DNA from: Saccharum officinarum
Taxonomy: Eukaryota > Streptophyta > Magnoliopsida > Poales > Poaceae
NCBI GenBank assembly: GCA_020631735.1
Contig: CM036170.1
Location: 70,385,737 to 70,449,736, forward strand
Length of the DNA stretch: 64,000 bases
Direction: 5' to 3'
How positions within the stretch are numbered: position 1 is the first letter of the stretch; each line of letters begins with the position of its first letter. A model generated the notes under the pieces. The model saw only the letters and a list, made by a program, of their open reading frames with translations. It was not told where the DNA came from and made no database searches. Below, in pieces: positions 33,793-44,900 of the stretch. A program made the position numbers and the translations under genes.

Positions 33793-34225
33793 TGGCTGTC
33801 TCAGGATAAGCATCCTGCTCCTGCCTGTAACCTGTGTATTGGTAGGCAAGTAAAGCTTTATTCTTAGTGCGTACTAGTAGGGTTTAAGGATAGATTAGAC
33901 TAACTTTTTGGCGGATCCGCAGTGTCAGGAGTTGATACGATGATGCATGCATGCGCACTATCCAACGGAAAAACGTTCGACGAAACGAAACTGCTATGGC
34001 GGCATGCGCTACAATGTTCTTGCCAGTGTGCTTCAGCGTTGCTATCCATCTTGTAAAAGCGAAAGGAGCCCTCATTCCTACTCTTCTTTCCCCTGCCTAC
34101 CCGGTAGGCGGTAGCTAAGAAGGGACCTCGGTATCTCTAATTGCAAAAATAGATACCTATACTAAAAGACTTTTCTTTCTTTTTATGCAATCGGAAAACT
34201 GATGACATAGAAAAAACCATCATTA
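33793..34225. other. Intergenic
   Basis: Between the two duplicate segments; nothing recognised. It ends at the 18-bp LINE target-site duplication (34226-34243). Confidence 0.4.
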
Positions 34226-34554
34226 GGGAAGGTTTAATTAATTAAATCTATAAAAAGATATTAATACAACCCAACCAATGTTATTATATTCTCGCCAAGG
34301 AATATATTTTTATAATAATACATATAGTTGAAATGATGAGCGGTGATGATATTTTTACAAACTCAGTTAAATTTAAGATTAATTAACTCTAAGGTGGTAC
34401 TTTAGTGGGGGTTTAATTAGATGATAGATGAGCATGCTTGCACTACCAAGGCAGCTGCCGCGTATGCTGCCATTCTTCATTTCACATGTGTACTGGCGCT
34501 TTCTCATCGGAGTATCGGACTGTGAGTCTGTGACAGCCCGAAATACGTAGTAAG

Positions 34555-34814
34555 TATTGCGAGTGAGTTGGTTAGAACAAAGCGCGTGATAACGTATTGC
34601 GAGTGAAAAGGAAAAAAGCGGAAGCGATCAATGAAAATGACCGATAAATCTCATGTTGAACAAAGCTTGTACATATATACAAGCCCAAAGGGCGGGTGTC
34701 TGCTAGTGAAACGGCGCCTCTACGGAAAACTACGGTGTTCCTATGGGGAACCGTCATTAGCGGTGGTTAATAACAGGATTAATCTAATTGATCACTAATT
34801 ATCTAATCCTAACA
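34555..34814 (-). mobile_element. Solo LTR, 260 bp
   Basis: It is flanked by the 5-bp TSD GTAAG (34550-34554 and 34815-34819). Read on the minus strand it starts TGTTAGGATTAG, contains a TATA-like CTTGTATATATGTAC, and ends ...CTCGCAATA. The 3' terminus is therefore TA rather than the usual CA. The paralogous copy-1 segment lacks it. No internal retroelement sequence is present. Confidence 0.65.
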
Positions 34815-34957
34815 GTAAGTAGACAGTAGACTAGTTGAGAGATAAGGCTGGCAAAGTATATTAGCTGGTCTTGAATGCTTTAAGGAAGGATATATATGGA
34901 GAGTAGGTGATGGTACATAGATAAAGATTTGGGAAGACAGCTTGGTATTTATTAACG

Positions 34958-36473
34958 TGTCACTTGTTCTAACTACTTAGCCACATATTATAAACCTATA
35001 CCCCCTACCTTAACTAGGTTTTCATCCCTAGTATAAATGCAAGAGATATGTATGAATACTACCTTGCATTACTACTAAAATAATACTAAGCAGTTAATAT
35101 TAATGCAAGTGACTAGAATGAATGTATATCTAAGAATATCAAGTATCTGCAAGCGCACAAATAATTATACCATTGTAGCTTTTACCCGGGAGTATTCCAG
35201 AGTATCGGATTTATCCACAGGGAAGCAGTGTTAAAGAGGTTGATAGTTCACAATCATGTATCTACTAACTAATATACCAACTAGACTTAGATAGGGGTGA
35301 GTCATAAGTGATAGGAGTTATGCATAATGACACACACATTAGAGAATCCTATGATAAGTGAGTAGCATAGCTAAGTTGAGAGGACAACGGGAGAGTTCAA
35401 GATTCCTATATTCTTCTCTACTACTTTGGTTCTATGATAACTGAAGCATAAGTAAATATAGCAATCACATAATAACACTTTGGAGCAACAGTACCTTTCC
35501 GATCCTCGAAAAAGACTAGAAAAAGGGTGATCGGGGGAAGGCTGCCAAAAAAGCTCTACGAAACACCAACCCTAACGTGGTGGATTATAATAATCTACAT
35601 AGCTGTCACCTCTGTAGCTACCACAACTAACCGGAAGATTGGGCGCAATCTCAGGTAACCTCTAGTCTAGACACCATGTCTACACTATTAATTACTACTC
35701 TAATCAATATAGATAACTAGAGCACTCAATACGAGCGGAGATCCCATGCCAAGGTATAATAACTATACTAACCAATCACATAAAAGGCATAAAAGTAGAT
35801 AGAGAAGATAAATATATTAAAGCATAAGTCTTGCAAAGGTAAGATACACAGACATACCAGACCTCCGAAGAATTCTCTAGAACTTGAGCGTAGCTCGACT
35901 CTCCCTAACTCTCAACTAGAACTAATCTACTACATTGGAGAGAGAGGTAGATCCATTCAAGGGACCCCTCTCAATCTAAACCCTAGCTAGATAATATGAA
36001 TTAGGGTTTCAAAGATGATCTCAATCTAGGGGGTACATGGCTGCTTATATAGGCCGGTGGGATGCACCAGATCCCTCGGATCAAACCGACATTGATCAAC
36101 GGCGGATATGCAACCCCTAAGACGGTGGAGAATCGACGTGCGAAGGCAGTTGCCAAGTGGGACCAGGCTGGGTCAGCTGACCTGGGGGTATGGCCGGACG
36201 GCCCTGCCCTATGCCAGGTGGGCCCCTCCTTCAGGTGGTTGTCCTCTCGTGTCTTCTAGAGTCTTCTTGAGTTAGAGTCGGTTTATAATTCGATATTTTT
36301 CCCGTTGTCCTTCATATTTCTCTCCCTTTTCCTGATAACCCCCTGTAGAAACACAAATTCACCAAAACTATGGAATTCTATCAGTATAAACCCTAATTCT
36401 ATGTTAGAGGTTGATATATGCCCTTATTCATATTTGGTTGACGGTTTAAAATGAACAATAACTACCGTCAACA
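34958..36473 (-). mobile_element. LTR-like block inserted in the LINE
   Basis: The LINE frame stops at 34957 and resumes after 36473. The block is bounded by TGTCACTTG and GTCAACA. Read on the minus strand it starts TGTTGACGGTAGTTATTG, as an LTR would. No open frame, PBS or TSD is seen, so it is probably a solo or truncated long LTR of unknown lineage. Confidence 0.5.
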
Positions 36474-36529
36474 ACAGCAGAATACCGGGAAGTCATAATC
36501 TGAAGACTCAAACGGCAAGGGGGAATAAT

Positions 36530-37770
36530 TTGGTGTCCACGGTTGATGAATTGATCAATCCAATAAACTCAACATGGGATGAGGACTTGTTGAAAGCTAT
36601 CTTTTGGCCGACTGACGTGTATCGAATATTGCAAATCCCTGTCATTTCGGGTAGAGAAGATTTTGTGGCTTGGCATTACAACAGAAGTGGTTTGTTTTTT
36701 GTTAGATCGGCCTATCATTGTCAATGCCAAAGTAAATAATTTGGGCAAAGATGTAATCAAATGCAGGCCAACACTGCATCAAGGAGCTGGCTCTGGAAGA
36801 ACCTATGGAAATTAAAAATACAGGGAAAATCAAGATCTTTGGATGGCAGGCGCTCAAAGGGCTCTTGCCATGTCGCGCCATCCTTGCATATCGGCGTATT
36901 GGAGATACAGGAGGGTGCTCAGTATGTCAGAACGGAGCTGAAGACATTAAACATATGATTTTCACATGTGACCGAGCGAAGGAAGTTTGGTGTTCGCTGG
37001 GTATTTAGGAGAAGATTCAACACCTTCTGAACACTGATCGATCAGGTTCGGTTACCCTGGAGGAAATCATTACAAGAGATGACCAAGTTCATGCTCTCGA
37101 GGTGGGTTTTGCGGAGCTGGTTCTCACTGCCGGCTGGTACATTTGGTGGGAGCGCTGACAAGTGGTTCATGGAGAGACCATCCAACAACCACCGAGGTCT
37201 GCCATGGCCATTGCGGCACTGACAAAGAACTATAAACTGGCAGTGAAGAAAACTTCAAGATTAAGGCAAGGATGGAAGAAGCCCCCTGAGAATAAGGTTA
37301 TGGTGAATGTTGATGCAACATTTGAAGAAGATGGGGGTTGTGTAAGTGTCGGTTCAATTATAAGAGATAGTTCTGGAGGTGTGCTAGCAGTAGCTCACAG
37401 CTTTGTACCACACCTGGTCGATGCACCAATGGCGGAGGCTTATGCGCTTAAGGAGGGTTCGATGTTAGCGCAACACATAGGGTGCAACCGATTAATCATC
37501 CAATCCGATTGTATGGAGGTGATACAAATTATGAAGGAAGGAGGCTTTTGAACCTATTCGGCAACTGCAATATATGATGATTGTAATACTATATGGAGTG
37601 AATTTCAAGATATTTCTATTGAGCATTGCAGTAGGGGAGGCAAACCAGGTGGCCCATAATTTAACAAGAAGAGCTAAGCAACATAGGCAAAATTGTACTT
37701 GGATCGATGAGCCCCCTAACTTTATTTTAGATCTTGTAATCAACGATGTAACAATCTTGGATGAATAAAG
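36530..37770 (+). pseudogene. L1 LINE ORF2 C-terminal part: zinc-binding and RNase H-like domains
   Basis: In shifting frames the sequence reads NLVSTVDELINPINSTWDED and then the zf-RVT region of plant L1 elements: WLWKNLWKLKIQGKIKIFGW, GCSVCQNGAEDIKHMIFTCD. An RNase H-like domain at 37300-37550 follows (VMVNVDATFEEDGG, SIIRDSSGGVLAVAHSF, PMAEAYALKEG, RLIIQSDCMEVIQIMKEG). The acidic residues expected at the active site (D in NVDATF, E in AEAYAL, D in QSDCME) are all visible. Stops and frameshifts near 36739, 37005 and 37551 make it inactive. The upstream start of the same ORF is at 34850-34955 (EGYIWRVGDGT, then a stop). Confidence 0.8.
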
Positions 37771-37810
37771 TTTGCCTATTGCTTCAAAAAAGGGGAAGGT
37801 TTAATTAATT

Positions 37811-39249
37811 GCTTTCTAGGTTTTCACTAATTGCTTTATAGCAGTTTTCTCAAGCCTCCTAATAAAGAAAGGTTAGAATCGTGATCTGCTTCTGCCTAAG
37901 TATTTGTTTTCATTTCTTTGATTGGGCATTCCAAGCTTCCTTTCTATTATATCTAATGCTCATAGCTGATTTGATTTTGGATTTGCCTCTATTCTTTTTC
38001 TTTTTAAAAAGCTTTATTCGCCGAGAGAGTTGAACAAATAGCATAGCCTCTAGGATGTTGGCCCTAGTAAAGGGGAGCACTTGGAAGCTGTCGGTGGAAA
38101 GATGGAAATTGGTTATAAAAAGAGCCAAGCTAGGGATAAGAGATATGATTGCTTGGTAGAATGTAATGAATGCGATTCTAACGGAACTGGAAAAAAGAAT
38201 AGTTCTAAATACATGGCCAAAGAAGAGAGACAAAAGGAAGTAGTGAAAGGGAAAGTCAAGTATGCGGATCAAAGTGAAAATCACATAGCTACTAAGTCAA
38301 AACGTCCAATGGGAATCGAGATTAACAAGGACATGAAATCCATTAGCAGTTCTATTAGTTATTTCATTATTGGCATTCCTTAACCAATAGAAATAGAAAG
38401 AGACCGCAAGCATTAACGGACCCAAGGTAGCAGAGGGTGCAGTGCAACCATCCCCTACCTTGTTCTGATTCCTACTCGTGTGTACCTAGCAATATATTTA
38501 TTTAAAAGCTATTTTTTAAGAAACACCTAATGTTTCAATAAAAAAAACTAAAATTATATCGCACGTGAGAAAAAACCGCGCACACCCGAATTTCCCATCT
38601 TTTCTTCTTTTATGGCATCTTCTCTAACTCCGACAATGTACAGTGGCAGGAAGCCAGGAAGGCTAGGTGAATGAGCAGGCGTAGGGCCAAGTAGTGTCGG
38701 AGGAATTAGCTCCGACAACGAAGATTAGCAAATCACACACAATGTACCATACGTCTAGTGGAGAGTATATCTCTTATCTCGTATGCTCGATGTTGACAAG
38801 GGACACTAATGGCTATGCGAACCTTGTTGCCTAATCTGCTAGGGTTGCAATGACGTACTAGATGAGCGCTCCTTACCTCAGCTTATATAGCTCAGGAGGC
38901 AGGGTTATAGATCCGATCCCATTCTATTGAGTTATAGATTTCCTATTCGGTTATAAGGAGATTTCCTAATTGCCTAATCGGTTACTTTATGTCTATCTCG
39001 ATCTCCAAACTTCATTTGGCTGATATATTGTTTGTCCACCAGGTTTGATAGTGTACCTCGTTCTGGTTGGGCCTCGTATTCGATTGCCTCGGCCCACGTG
39101 GGCTCTCTTTTATGGACAACGAGGTACACTAGAGTCCATATCATTGATAGGTAGCGATGTTGTTGTGGCTGCTAGGTGTGTGAAGTGGAGGAAGCCAATT
39201 GAGCAAGTCAAAGGCCAATGGCTCGGAAATCCCAAGTTGATGGGTTAGC
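37811..39249. other. Intergenic, about 1.4 kb
   Basis: AT-rich, with only chance-like frames. No gene is supported. Confidence 0.45.
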
Positions 39250-39257
39250 AGCGGATC

Positions 39258-39424
39258 CAGTAGCGGATCCAGGATTTGGATTAAGGGGGGGCTGAACAAT
39301 GTAGATTTAAAGTTTAAGCTAGAAATCAATGGTAATTTACTGTCAATTGAGTGTGATTTAATGAAAAAATAGGATCATTGGGGGGGGCTGTAGCCCCGGA
39401 AGCCCCCCTGTGGATCCGCCACTG
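39258..39424. mobile_element. hAT-type MITE, 167 bp
   Basis: The termini CAGTAGCGGATCCAGG and CCTGTGGATCCGCCACTG are inverted repeats flanked by the 8-bp TSD AGCGGATC (39250-39257 and 39425-39432). Same family as 33388-33545. G-runs (ggggggg) occur inside both arms. Confidence 0.85.
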
Positions 39425-39432
39425 AGCGGATC

Positions 39433-40492
39433 CAACAACGAAGGGTTCTCAAAGACAAAAGACAGGTGTGGCGGAGGCATCACATGGAGATGATGTCCAA
39501 TGGCGAGCTCCTCGGGAAGACGAAGTGAAAGAAAAAGATAACCTCATCTGATCTTGATCAAAGGGCCGAAAAGAATCGGGTGTGGAGGAGAAAAATTGTT
39601 CGGCGTGTGGTGTGCAGTGCAGACAAGTCCTTAAGGAATTCTCCAGTAGATAGCCGGAGCTTGCCATCATCTTTTCGAAATACATGTTGCTGCCCTTATC
39701 CAACTTCCAAGTACTTAGTAGGACTTCCAAAGTGCTTGAGGAGGTACCTCGGCTCAGAAGCTGGATGGGATCATCCGATCCTGGTTCATCCACACGGCCA
39801 CACCTCAGAAACTGGATGTTTCCGTGCAGAATGTGCCTCTGGCCTCTTCCGACAGAGTGAGCTGAGGCCGACGGCGTGGAGTCCGGCATGGCCGCCAGCA
39901 AAAGCACAAACGAAAAGCACGCGCGTGGCCGCCTGATTTGCACGCCCAGCAGGCCAGCACGGACAAGCCGAACAAGCAACAAGTGCATGCGCTACAAGCG
40001 TACGATACGAACACAGATATTTCTCATGTGAGAGGCGCGAACTTTTGGAAGGCCCACCGCAAAGTGACCCGGAACCGACCCTCCGCTCCAACCGCCGCCG
40101 AGCAGCGCTGCGCCTCAGCTCCCCGCGATAAAATCTCCTTCCTGGCCGCTTCCGCCGGGGAGCTTTCCACTTCACAGCCGATGACCCTACCAGAAACCGA
40201 CCCGGTCCGGCTCGTTCGCGAGAACGTCCATCAAAAAGGCCGCCGGATCACACTGATCACAAGCCCCAAACTTTTCCAAACCAAGTTAGCTGCGGAGTGA
40301 GTGCTAAAGCGCTCTCTTCTGGACTCTGGTCGCAGCTGCAGCGTCCCTCCGTTTTTGCCACCGAGCATCACCTGTGCCGCCGGCGCGTAATTGCACTCGC
40401 ACCGGGGTCACTGCTTAAGAGGAAGAGTAGGAGGAGGACGCAGCGGCGTTGGGGGTCTCGTCTCGTCGTGCGGTGCGGGACAGCGGGTGCCC
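39433..40492. other. 5' flank of the RING-H2 gene
   Basis: A moderately GC-rich upstream region. The longest frames (39449-39988 minus, 40297-41421 plus) have no domain features. No clear TATA box; many RING-H2 genes lack one. The 5' UTR should be in about 40300-40492. Confidence 0.4.
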
Positions 40493-41107
40493 ATGGGCGT
40501 GCACGCCAGGTCGATGAGCTGGTACATGAGCCCGCCGGGGTCACCGGCGCCGGGGAGCGCCACCGAGGCGCAGCACGCGCTGAGCAGCAGCCCCGGGGCG
40601 GGCAGCGACGCCAGCTTCGACACCAACATGGTCATCATCCTGGCCGCGCTGCTCTTCGCGCTCCTCTTCGCGCTGGGCCTCAACTCGCTCGCGCGCTGCC
40701 TCATCCGCTGGGCGCGCCGCGCGCCGGCTGCGGCGGCGGGGGAGGCCGGCGGCGCGGGCGGGCTCAAGAAGCGCGCGCTCCGGAGCATCCCCGTCGAGGT
40801 GTACGGCGCGTGCGGCGCCGACGGGGCCGCGGCCGTCGCCGCCGACGTCTGCGCCATCTGCCTCGGCGAGTTCGCGGACGGCGAGAAGGTGCGCGTGCTG
40901 CCGCGCTGCGCCCACGGCTTCCACGTCCGCTGCGTCGACACCTGGCTCCTGTCGCACGACTCCTGCCCCACGTGCCGGGGCTCCGTGCTCGACGGCGCGA
41001 AGGCCGCCTCCTCCGCTCCCGCTCCCGCCGCCGGGGGCAGCCAGCGGCAGGGCAGCGAGGCTGCTGCTGCTGCTGCTGCTGCTGCCATCGCCGTAGTCAT
41101 CGGATGA
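40493..41107 (+). CDS. ATL: ATL-type RING-H2 finger E3 ubiquitin ligase, intronless
   Basis: The product is 204 residues from the ATG at 40493 (context GTGCCCATGG). The frame is open further upstream, to a Met at 40391, but that extension is low-complexity. There is one hydrophobic membrane segment at about 46-66 ([17 protein letters not shown]) near the N-terminus, then a basic stretch. A Gly/Ala linker leads to the canonical RING-H2 domain at 120-161: C-X2-C, C-X-H, H-X2-C and C-X2-C with all eight zinc ligands ([38 protein letters not shown]). A single exon, one TM helix followed by RING-H2 and a short variable tail are the hallmarks of the ATL family. Its members ubiquitinate targets at membranes with an E2 partner, often in defence or carbon/nitrogen signalling. 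The tail ends in nine alanines from a GCT microsatellite (about 41060-41086). Confidence 0.92.
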   Translation: MGVHARSMSWYMSPPGSPAPGSATEAQHALSSSPGAGSDASFDTNMVIILAALLFALLFALGLNSLARCLIRWARRAPAAAAGEAGGAGGLKKRALRSIPVEVYGACGADGAAAVAADVCAICLGEFADGEKVRVLPRCAHGFHVRCVDTWLLSHDSCPTCRGSVLDGAKAASSAPAPAAGGSQRQGSEAAAAAAAAAIAVVIG

Positions 41108-41605
41108 CGTGGACGGGAGGGCGGCCCGCGTGCGTGCCCACTTGTGGGTGGAGCCACACGGCAGGTATGCCAGAGCTTCGTTCCGTTGTCCGTGAGATAT
41201 TTTGCTGTGAGAGGCCGACGAGTGGGCCCAGCTCTCTTTGTAGCTCCCTAGGTTGCAGTCTAGTCAAGATTGCAGAATGTCCTTCACGATATTATCCCTT
41301 CGCTCTGTACTTGTGCTTGGCTTGCTCGTCGTCGCACGTCGCAGCTGGTCCTGTTTGTGTATACTGGGGAGTGGATAACGGCGACGGGGTACGCCGCTAT
41401 AGGCAGCTAGGCTTGCAATAATACAGTTTAGTTTGTACATGTTCGATTTGGCACAATTTTGGAGCACCGAGCAGAGCACACAGATGGACTATGTATTTCC
41501 TTTCTCTTTTTCATATTAGATGTTAGAATTTGGATATTATATCTACCGAAATGATTTTGGCATGTCGAAACCGAAATGATTCCATCAATCGTGTGCTCTG
41601 AACTC
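41108..41605. other. 3' flank of the RING-H2 gene
   Basis: Probable 3' UTR and downstream DNA. The Copia element begins at 41606, about 0.5 kb after the stop codon. Confidence 0.45.
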
Positions 41606-41880
41606 TGTTAGAGTTTGTTATCATGAATCTAAACTAACGAGCCTGGACTTGTGCGGTGCATGAGATTGGAGGTTGTTAAGGTTTGTTGGTGTATCTTCTA
41701 GAGATCATATCTTGTGTAACAACCTAACAGCTGAGACCTATCCATGCACCGGCTCTCCTGGCTCGTCCCTATGTAAAAGGCCACGCAAGGGGCTGTTCCT
41801 TGATAAGAATCAACACGTACACGCCAAGCAAAATGGCCTCTGGCGTTCCACCAAGCTTCTAACGCCTCTGAATCTTCACA
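41606..41880 (+). repeat. 5' LTR of the Copia element
   Basis: 275 bp, TG...CA type. I see no difference from the 3' LTR. Confidence 0.93.
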
Positions 41881-41892
41881 TGGTAATCGGAG
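41881..41892 (+). other. Primer-binding site of the Copia element
   Basis: TGGTAATCGGAG lies immediately after the 5' LTR. It differs from the usual TGGTATCAGAGC by a small shift, as in many plant Copia elements. Confidence 0.7.
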
Positions 41893-41909
41893 CATAGGTT
41901 TCGACCATC

Positions 41910-44900
41910 ATGTCGACAAGATCAAGCGCCGCCGCCAACCAAAATCCATTCTTCGGCATCACCATCACCGAGAAGCTCGGCAAGACCAACCATGCGCTAT
42001 GGAAGGCGCAGGTGCTCTCCGCCATCCGCGGTGCGCGCTTTGAAGGACACATCACCGGCAAGACCCCGGCTCCGGCGACTGAGCTTGAGGAGACCAGCTC
42101 AGCTGGAGTCGTCACCAAGAAGCCGAACCCGGCGTATGAGGACTGGTATGCAAACGACCAGCTGGTCCTCGGTCTTCTCTTCACCACGATCGGGAAGGAG
42201 GCGTTTGCCCAGATCGTGGCATGCACCACAGCGGTGCAGGCATGGAGCGAGCTGGAGAAGATGTTCTCCGCCCAAACCCGTGCGAAGACCATGAACGTGA
42301 GGCTTGCTCTCACAACCACGAAGAAAGGTAACATGTCTATGGCAGATTATTTTGCCAAGATGCGTGGCTATGCAGATGAACTGGCGGCCGCCGGCAAGAA
42401 GATGGATGATGAGGAACTGGCGGCACACATCTGCAACGGTCTTGATGCGGAGTACAATCCAGTGGTGACTTCTGTCACCGTCAAGACCGAGGCGATCACC
42501 GTCTCCGAGCTCTACGCGCAGCTGCTCAACTACGAAACTCGTCTTGAACTTCAAGACGGCGGCGGCTCTGTCAACGTCGCCAAGAAGACGCGCGGCTCCA
42601 GCAACGATTCCAGCAGCCGGCCTCTCGGCCGGGGTCGTGGCCAAGGGCGCGGCCGTGGCCAAGGGCGCGGCCGTGGCACCGGGTTCCAGCCGCGTCAGCA
42701 ACAGCGCTCCACAGGGGCGCCACAATCTGGGGCGGGTGGCTCAGATGCACCCGTCTGCCAGGTCTGCTTCAAGACGGGGCATCGTGCGAGTCGGTGCTGG
42801 CACCGGTTCGATGAAAACTATGTCCCAGAAGAGCGCCACGTCAACGCCGCCGTCGCCATGGGTGCCTACAACATCGACACCAACTGGTACACAGACTCAG
42901 GCTCGACAGATCACATCACAAGCGAGCTGAACAAGCTGTCTATGCGGGAGAAGTACTATGGCAATGACCAGATTCACACCGCATCTGGTGCAGGTATGGA
43001 TATCAAGCACATTGGTCATTCTATTGTTCCAAGTCCTATCCGTGATCTGCACCTAAATAATATTCTCCATGTTCCAAAAGCCTCAAAGAATCTTGTTTCT
43101 GTTCATCGCCTTGCTAAAGATAATTCTGCTTTTCTAGAATTTCACCCTGATCATTTTCTTATCAAGGACCAGGCCACGAAGAGAACGATCCTTAGAGGGC
43201 GCTGTCGTCACGGGCTGTACCCCCTGCCTTCATATCACTCAATAAAGCAGGCGCATGCAGTAGACAAGCCGTCAGTGTCCACATGGCATAGTCGTTTGGG
43301 TCATCCTTCCCTTTCAGTTGTTTCTAGGATTATTAATAATCATAGTCTTCCATGTTCTAGTGAGTCAAATAAAGAGACAGTCTGTGATGCTTGCCAGCAA
43401 GCTAAAAGTCATCAGCTTCCATATACTAGATCTGTCAGTTCATCTAGATTTCCTTTGGAACTTGTCCACTCAGATGTTTGGGGTCCTGCAGTTGATTCTG
43501 TTGGCAGGAAGAAATATTATGTGAGCTTTATTGATGACTACAGCAAATTTGTGTGGGTTTATTTCCTAAAATATAAATCTGAAGTGTTTCAAAAGTTCCA
43601 TGAATTTCAAGCTATGGTAGAGCGACAATTTGATAGGAAAATCCTAGCTATGCAAACTGATTGGGGAGGGGAGTATCAAACTCTTCACAATTTTTTCTCC
43701 AAAATTGGTATTATCCATCACGTGTCTTGCCCTCACACCCATCAACATAATGGAGTCGTAGAGCGCAAACATCGTCACATCGTTGAGGTTGGGCTTTCCC
43801 TTCTTGCGCATGCATCGATGCCTCTGAAATTTTGGGATGAGGCGTTCATGATGGCTGTTTTTCTTATCAATCGTACACCTAGCAAGATAATTCATCAGCA
43901 AACCCCTCTTGAGCGCCTCACAAAAATCAAGCCAGATTACACTAGTTTCAGGATCTTTGGCTGTGCCTGTTGGCCTAACCTTCGCCCATACAACAAGCAT
44001 AAACTTGAGCTTCGGTCAAAACGCTGTGTTTTTCTTGGTCCTAGTCCCTTGCATAAAGGCTACAAATGCCTAGAAATTTCTTCAGGGCGTGTTTATATTT
44101 CTCGTGATGTTGTTTTTGATGAGGGAGTTTTTCCTTTTTCCGCCCTTCACAGCAATGCTGGAGCACGACTTCGGGCTGAAATATCCCTCCTTCCATCTGG
44201 CCTCACTAATTTCCTTGGGACGGAACAATTAAATGATCAAGTGTTTGATTCCAGTAATCCTGCTAACAACAATGGTGCAGCATGTGATATTGATTCAGGT
44301 GTCTCCGGCACGGAACCTGGAGTTGATTCGGCGCGAGATCCCAGGCTATCCACCTCGGGATTTCTTCCCCAGGCGACAACAGCTGCGGGCGCCGCAGACG
44401 CTGTTCCCCCGATGAGTCCCGGCGCATCCCCTCAGAACTCCGTCCCTCCAGTGATCGACACGTCGCTGCCTGCAGTCGACCCGACGCCGCCTCACCTGCC
44501 GACGTCTCCTCGTGCTGTCGCCCAATCCCCATCAGCTACGGGCGCGGGGGAGGCAACTCTGCTAGCTTCCACTGCTCCGACAGGCGCGGCATCAGCGGCT
44601 GCAGGATCCTCTGCAGCAGATGCATCTCCATCAGCAGCGCAGCAAGAAGTGCGACATCGGACTCGTCTTCAGGCCGGTATTCAAAAGCCCAAGGTCTATA
44701 CTGATGGCACGGTCAGGTATGGATGTTTTACATCATCAGGAGAACCACAGTCATTAGATGAAGCATTGCATCATAAGGATTGGAAACTAGCTATGGATGC
44801 TGAGTATAATGCTTTAATTGATAATAAAACTTGGCATCTAGTTCCACCTAAGAAAGGGATTAATGTTATAGATTGTAAATGGGTGTACAAAATTAAGAGG

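Larger units (their letters stand above)
34244..37792 (+). mobile_element. Chimeric L1-type LINE insertion bounded by an 18-bp TSD
   Basis: The sequence gggaaggtttaattaatt occurs at 34226-34243 and again at 37793-37810, perfectly. The insertion starts with a copy of neighbouring DNA (34244-34846) and continues with L1 ORF2 sequence (34847-34957 and 36474-37770). It ends in a short A-run (about 37785-37791), so the orientation is plus. Two later insertions interrupt it: a 260-bp solo LTR (34555-34814) and an LTR-like block (34958-36473). Confidence 0.7.

Noticed and set aside
34958..36473. A TSD for the LTR-like block
   Set aside because: The five bases on each side (taacg and acagc) do not match; no duplication can be claimed.
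38081..38383. 100-residue Lys/Ser-rich plus-strand frame
   Set aside because: Low-complexity composition in AT-rich intergenic DNA, no domain and no splice or promoter support.
40408..41157. 249-residue minus-strand frame opposite the RING-H2 gene
   Set aside because: Antisense by-product of high GC3 in the ATL coding sequence.
40297..41421. 374-residue plus-strand frame overlapping the RING-H2 gene
   Set aside because: It is Arg-rich with no domain; it overlaps the real ATL frame, which has all eight zinc ligands.
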